Position numbers and translations under genes: made by a program
Notes under the pieces: model-generated
What the model was told of the DNA's origin: nothing
Seen by the model: only the letters and a program-made list of their open reading frames with translations
Database searches by the model: none
Shown: in pieces, positions 61,584 through 64,000 of the stretch
How positions within the stretch are numbered: the first letter of the stretch is position 1
Layout: each line of letters starts with the position of its first letter
Assembly: GCF_000419585.1 (NCBI RefSeq)
Contig: NZ_ATTH01000001.1
Coordinates: 3,077,001 to 3,141,000 of the forward strand
Direction of reading: 5' to 3'
Length of the DNA: 64,000 bases
Origin: Salisaeta longa DSM 21114
GTDB lineage: Bacteria; Bacteroidota; Rhodothermia; Rhodothermales; Salinibacteraceae

Positions 61584-63389
61584 ATGAAACGCATTGGCCC
61601 CTTTCATTCGTCGGATCAGCCGCTCGCGTCCCCCCGCGGGCCGCGCACGTACCAAATGGCGCTGCTGGGCCTCGCGGTGCTTCTCGCCGTCAGCCTGCTG
61701 CGGTGGCCGCTGTGGGGGCAGGCGCTGGTTACGCGCTTCGCGCCCGTAACGGCGCCCGCCGTGCCCGAGACGACGAGCGCGGTTGGGGACGAGGCGTTTA
61801 CCATGCGCCAATCGCCGCAGCATCCGGATGCGCGGTACGCCGCGTACTTTGGGCGCGCCGCGGCGGCTCCGGAGGCACCCGACTCGCTCCAGACGAGCGC
61901 CGAGGCGTTTCAGGAGCTGCTGGAAATCTACCGCTACCGCATGGTGGTCGATGACAACTTTACCGTGCGCGTTACCGATCGCCGCACGAACAAGACGCTG
62001 GAGGTGTATGTGCTTGAGGAGCAGCGCGCCGCGTACCGCCGCGGGGCCGATGTCGACTGGGGCCGGATCGATGCCTACCGCCGCGATGCTACGCGGCGCC
62101 TCGTGGACAAGTGGGCCGCGCGGGGCATTCCGCGTGACGCCATTACGGTCAAATGGGGCCGTCGCAATCAGGTGGAGCTGGCACACCAGCGCGACCTTCC
62201 GTACGTGGCCTACGAAATTCGCCTGGCGCAGGCGCTTGGGCTGAGCCTCCTGCCAACGGAGATTGGAACGGTCGAAACGTTCAACCAAGATCACTTGGTG
62301 TCCTCGGTGGGCGCGCGCAGTCGGTACCAGATGATGCCCTACATCCTCCGGCGTCGCGGCCTCAATCAGTATCGCCTGGAAACCATCGATGGGGCAGCCG
62401 TGCAGGTGCACGAGGAGCGCCATCCGCTGTTGGCGATGGAGCCGGCCTTCCTGCTGCTAAAGGGGTACGCCAACGCCGTGGGCCACGAGGTGCCGGGCAT
62501 GTCGGCATATCACTCCGGGCCGGGCAACATCTTCAACATCTACCGGCTGTTTTACATGCAGGGCGATCGCTTCACGACAGAAACGAACGTCCTGGATGCG
62601 TACATCTGGGGGCTCACAAAGGGCTTTGAAGCCGTCAACGAAGTCTCCACGTTTGGTTACTACTCCCGGGGCTACATCCCCACGGCCTACAGCACGCTGC
62701 AAGTAGCAGAGCAAGCCCCGATCCCGCTCGACCAAACCATGCGCGCCGTACGGGTGCAGCTGGAGCGCGGGCGCACGGTGCGGCTGGATTCCTTGCTGCA
62801 GGCCCTGCACCGCGCGGGCATGCCTACGACGTACGAGCAATTTCGCACCCTGAACAAGCACTTCGACCTGCCGCCTGCCACAGTTGACGGCGGCATTCCG
62901 GAAGGCGGCAACGTACAGCTCGTGGCGTTTCTGGATGGCGCGCCGGTGCGTTTCTTTCTGCCGCTTGGTGCGCCGAAGCGGTTGACGGAGGCGGGCCTCG
63001 ACGTGCTCGCAGCCCGCGCGTCGTTCCGGTTCGATGAAACCACCTACGGTCCGCCGGCGCCGTCGCAGGTTACCGTGTGGGACGAGCAGTACGCGGCGCT
63101 TGTGGACGACATCAAGCAGTTTGGCTTCACGCAGGCCAACCGTGAGCGGCTCCTGGTGCTCTACGAGAAGTTTGCGCAGCTGGCCGAGGCGAACCCCTCG
63201 CCGTACCGGCGCCGGCAGCTCGACATCATCACCACGCATCGCCGCTTGTGGCTGTCGAGCCCGTTTGAGCGCCTGGCCGATGCTACCATGATGGCCCTGG
63301 GCCGGCTTCAGATGCCGGTGCAGCCGCCGGTTACGCTCGCCCCGGGCAGTTCCTCCTCCCTTACGGTGCCTGCACCGACGATGCCGTAG
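61584..63389 (+). CDS. Lytic-transglycosylase-like protein
   Basis: A 601-residue protein, start ATG at 61584 (MKRIGPFHSSDQP) followed by one hydrophobic anchor (MALLGLAVLLAVSLLRWPLW, about 29-48), so it is probably a periplasmic enzyme held in the inner membrane. The part PTEIGTVETFNQDHLVSSVG, ARSRYQMMPYILRRRGL fits the catalytic-Glu region of SLT transglycosylases (E...SxxGARGLxQxMP), and GMSAYHSGPGNIFNIYRLFY fits the later AYNxGPG segment. It would cut peptidoglycan strands. The C-terminal 250 residues are not recognised. Its 3' end overlaps the convergent polyphosphate kinase gene by 29 bases. Confidence 0.72.
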   Translation: MKRIGPFHSSDQPLASPRGPRTYQMALLGLAVLLAVSLLRWPLWGQALVTRFAPVTAPAVPETTSAVGDEAFTMRQSPQHPDARYAAYFGRAAAAPEAPDSLQTSAEAFQELLEIYRYRMVVDDNFTVRVTDRRTNKTLEVYVLEEQRAAYRRGADVDWGRIDAYRRDATRRLVDKWAARGIPRDAITVKWGRRNQVELAHQRDLPYVAYEIRLAQALGLSLLPTEIGTVETFNQDHLVSSVGARSRYQMMPYILRRRGLNQYRLETIDGAAVQVHEERHPLLAMEPAFLLLKGYANAVGHEVPGMSAYHSGPGNIFNIYRLFYMQGDRFTTETNVLDAYIWGLTKGFEAVNEVSTFGYYSRGYIPTAYSTLQVAEQAPIPLDQTMRAVRVQLERGRTVRLDSLLQALHRAGMPTTYEQFRTLNKHFDLPPATVDGGIPEGGNVQLVAFLDGAPVRFFLPLGAPKRLTEAGLDVLAARASFRFDETTYGPPAPSQVTVWDEQYAALVDDIKQFGFTQANRERLLVLYEKFAQLAEANPSPYRRRQLDIITTHRRLWLSSPFERLADATMMALGRLQMPVQPPVTLAPGSSSSLTVPAPTMP

Positions 63390-63999
63390 GCCGGGGCGTG
63401 GCTTTTTCGTGCTGGCGCATCAGGTGCTCCTGCACGCCCTCGGTGGCGGGCGCGGCCGACGCGCGGAGGTAGCGGCCATCGGACTGCAAGCGCCAGCCGG
63501 TGGGGCTGTCGAGCGCCGTGCGTAGCAGCGTAACCAGGCGTTCTTTGTGATCGGCGTCAAGGATGGGGGCGGCAATCTCGACGCGGTCGTCGAGGCGGCT
63601 CCGTTGCCAATCGGCGCTGCTGATGTACACGTCGGGCGCGCCGTCGTTGTGGAAGTAGAAGATGCGGTCGTGCTCCAAAAACCGCCCCACGATACTCACC
63701 ACGCGTACCGTTTCGCTGTAGCCGTCAAGGCCCGGACGCAAGCGGCAGTGCCCGCGTACCACCAGCTCAACCGTAACCCCAGCCTGCGCGGCGCGGTACA
63801 GCGCCGCAATGATTTGTCGGTCGCCCAGCTCATTCATCTTGGCCATGATGTGGCCGTTACCTTGCAGGCGCTGGTGGTCGATCTCGCGCTCGATCTTGTC
63901 CAGGAAGGCCCCGCGCATATCCTGCGGCGCCACCAGGAGGTGGTTGTACTGCTGCTCCGGCGCGTAGCCCGTCAGGTAGTGAAACAGGTTGGTAAGATC
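63361..63999 (-). CDS. ppk1: Polyphosphate kinase 1, C-terminal part (cut by window edge)
   Basis: The visible 212 residues are the end of PPK1, which makes polyphosphate from ATP. Present are LLVAPQDMRGAFLDKIEREI, the GHIMAKMNELGDRQIIAALY helix region, VRGHCRLRPGLDGYSETVRV (a catalytic HKD-type domain loop), VSIVGRFLEHDRIFYFHNDG and ISSADWQRSRLDDRVEI. The N-terminal domains, including the autophosphorylated His, lie beyond position 64000. The Pro/Ala/Thr-rich tail after the family end is short and variable. Confidence 0.95.
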   Translation of the reverse strand, partial: DLTNLFHYLTGYAPEQQYNHLLVAPQDMRGAFLDKIEREIDHQRLQGNGHIMAKMNELGDRQIIAALYRAAQAGVTVELVVRGHCRLRPGLDGYSETVRVVSIVGRFLEHDRIFYFHNDGAPDVYISSADWQRSRLDDRVEIAAPILDADHKERLVTLLRTALDSPTGWRLQSDGRYLRASAAPATEGVQEHLMRQHEKATPRPTASSVQAP

Positions 64000-64000
64000 G

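Overview
The window looks like a piece of a high-GC Bacteroidota-lineage chromosome, most likely from the Rhodothermota (Salinibacter/Rhodothermus group). The reasons are GC-rich core genes, two TonB-dependent receptors with carboxypeptidase-like N-terminal domains, a T9SS-type C-terminal tail, an ECF sigma/FecR pair, a YtxJ-type protein, and Bacteroidota-style -7 promoter motifs (TAnnTTTG) upstream of several genes. The assignment is inferred from gene content; no rRNA or tRNA gene was seen.

Region 1 (1-6364) is housekeeping: the end of an unknown gene, an ABC-F ATPase, an exported FG-GAP-like protein, folD, a MscS channel and a convergent enoyl-CoA hydratase. Region 2 (6588-14357) is a surface-polysaccharide locus with three sulfotransferases, three glycosyltransferases and a Wzx-like flippase, suggesting a sulfated exopolymer. 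Region 3 (14425-18969) holds an unusual pseudokinase-TM-TPR-TonB_C fusion and two unknown genes. Region 4 (19177-30830) combines an ECF sigma factor, a FecR anti-sigma factor, an MFS transporter, a TonB-dependent receptor and three related secreted proteins. Region 5 (31166-34272) is hemA-hemC-hemD. Region 6 (34494-45893) has an Oar-like receptor, two surface lipoproteins, a 1206-residue extracellular endonuclease I with a sorting tail, a small FN3 lipoprotein, YtxJ and a TlpA-like lipoprotein.

Region 7 (about 46140-61231) is the most interesting part: a decaying chromosomal integron. A broken integron-integrase gene (49112-49777, minus strand) is followed by gene cassettes separated by ten attC recombination sites; another attC lies on the far side of the integrase. 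The cassettes carry toxin-antitoxin modules (MazF-like, several PIN/VapC-like, and remnants of Phd/VapC, ParE-type and Doc-type systems), lipoproteins, DUF6883/DUF4926, DUF3775 and a two-gene RecQ helicase-phosphoribosyltransferase plus DprA-like module that resembles a phage-defence system. Two toxin genes are cut exactly at GTTAT core-site sequences inside their reading frames, which suggests integrase action at secondary sites.

Region 8 (61584-64000) returns to the core genome with a lytic-transglycosylase-like protein and the C-terminal part of polyphosphate kinase.
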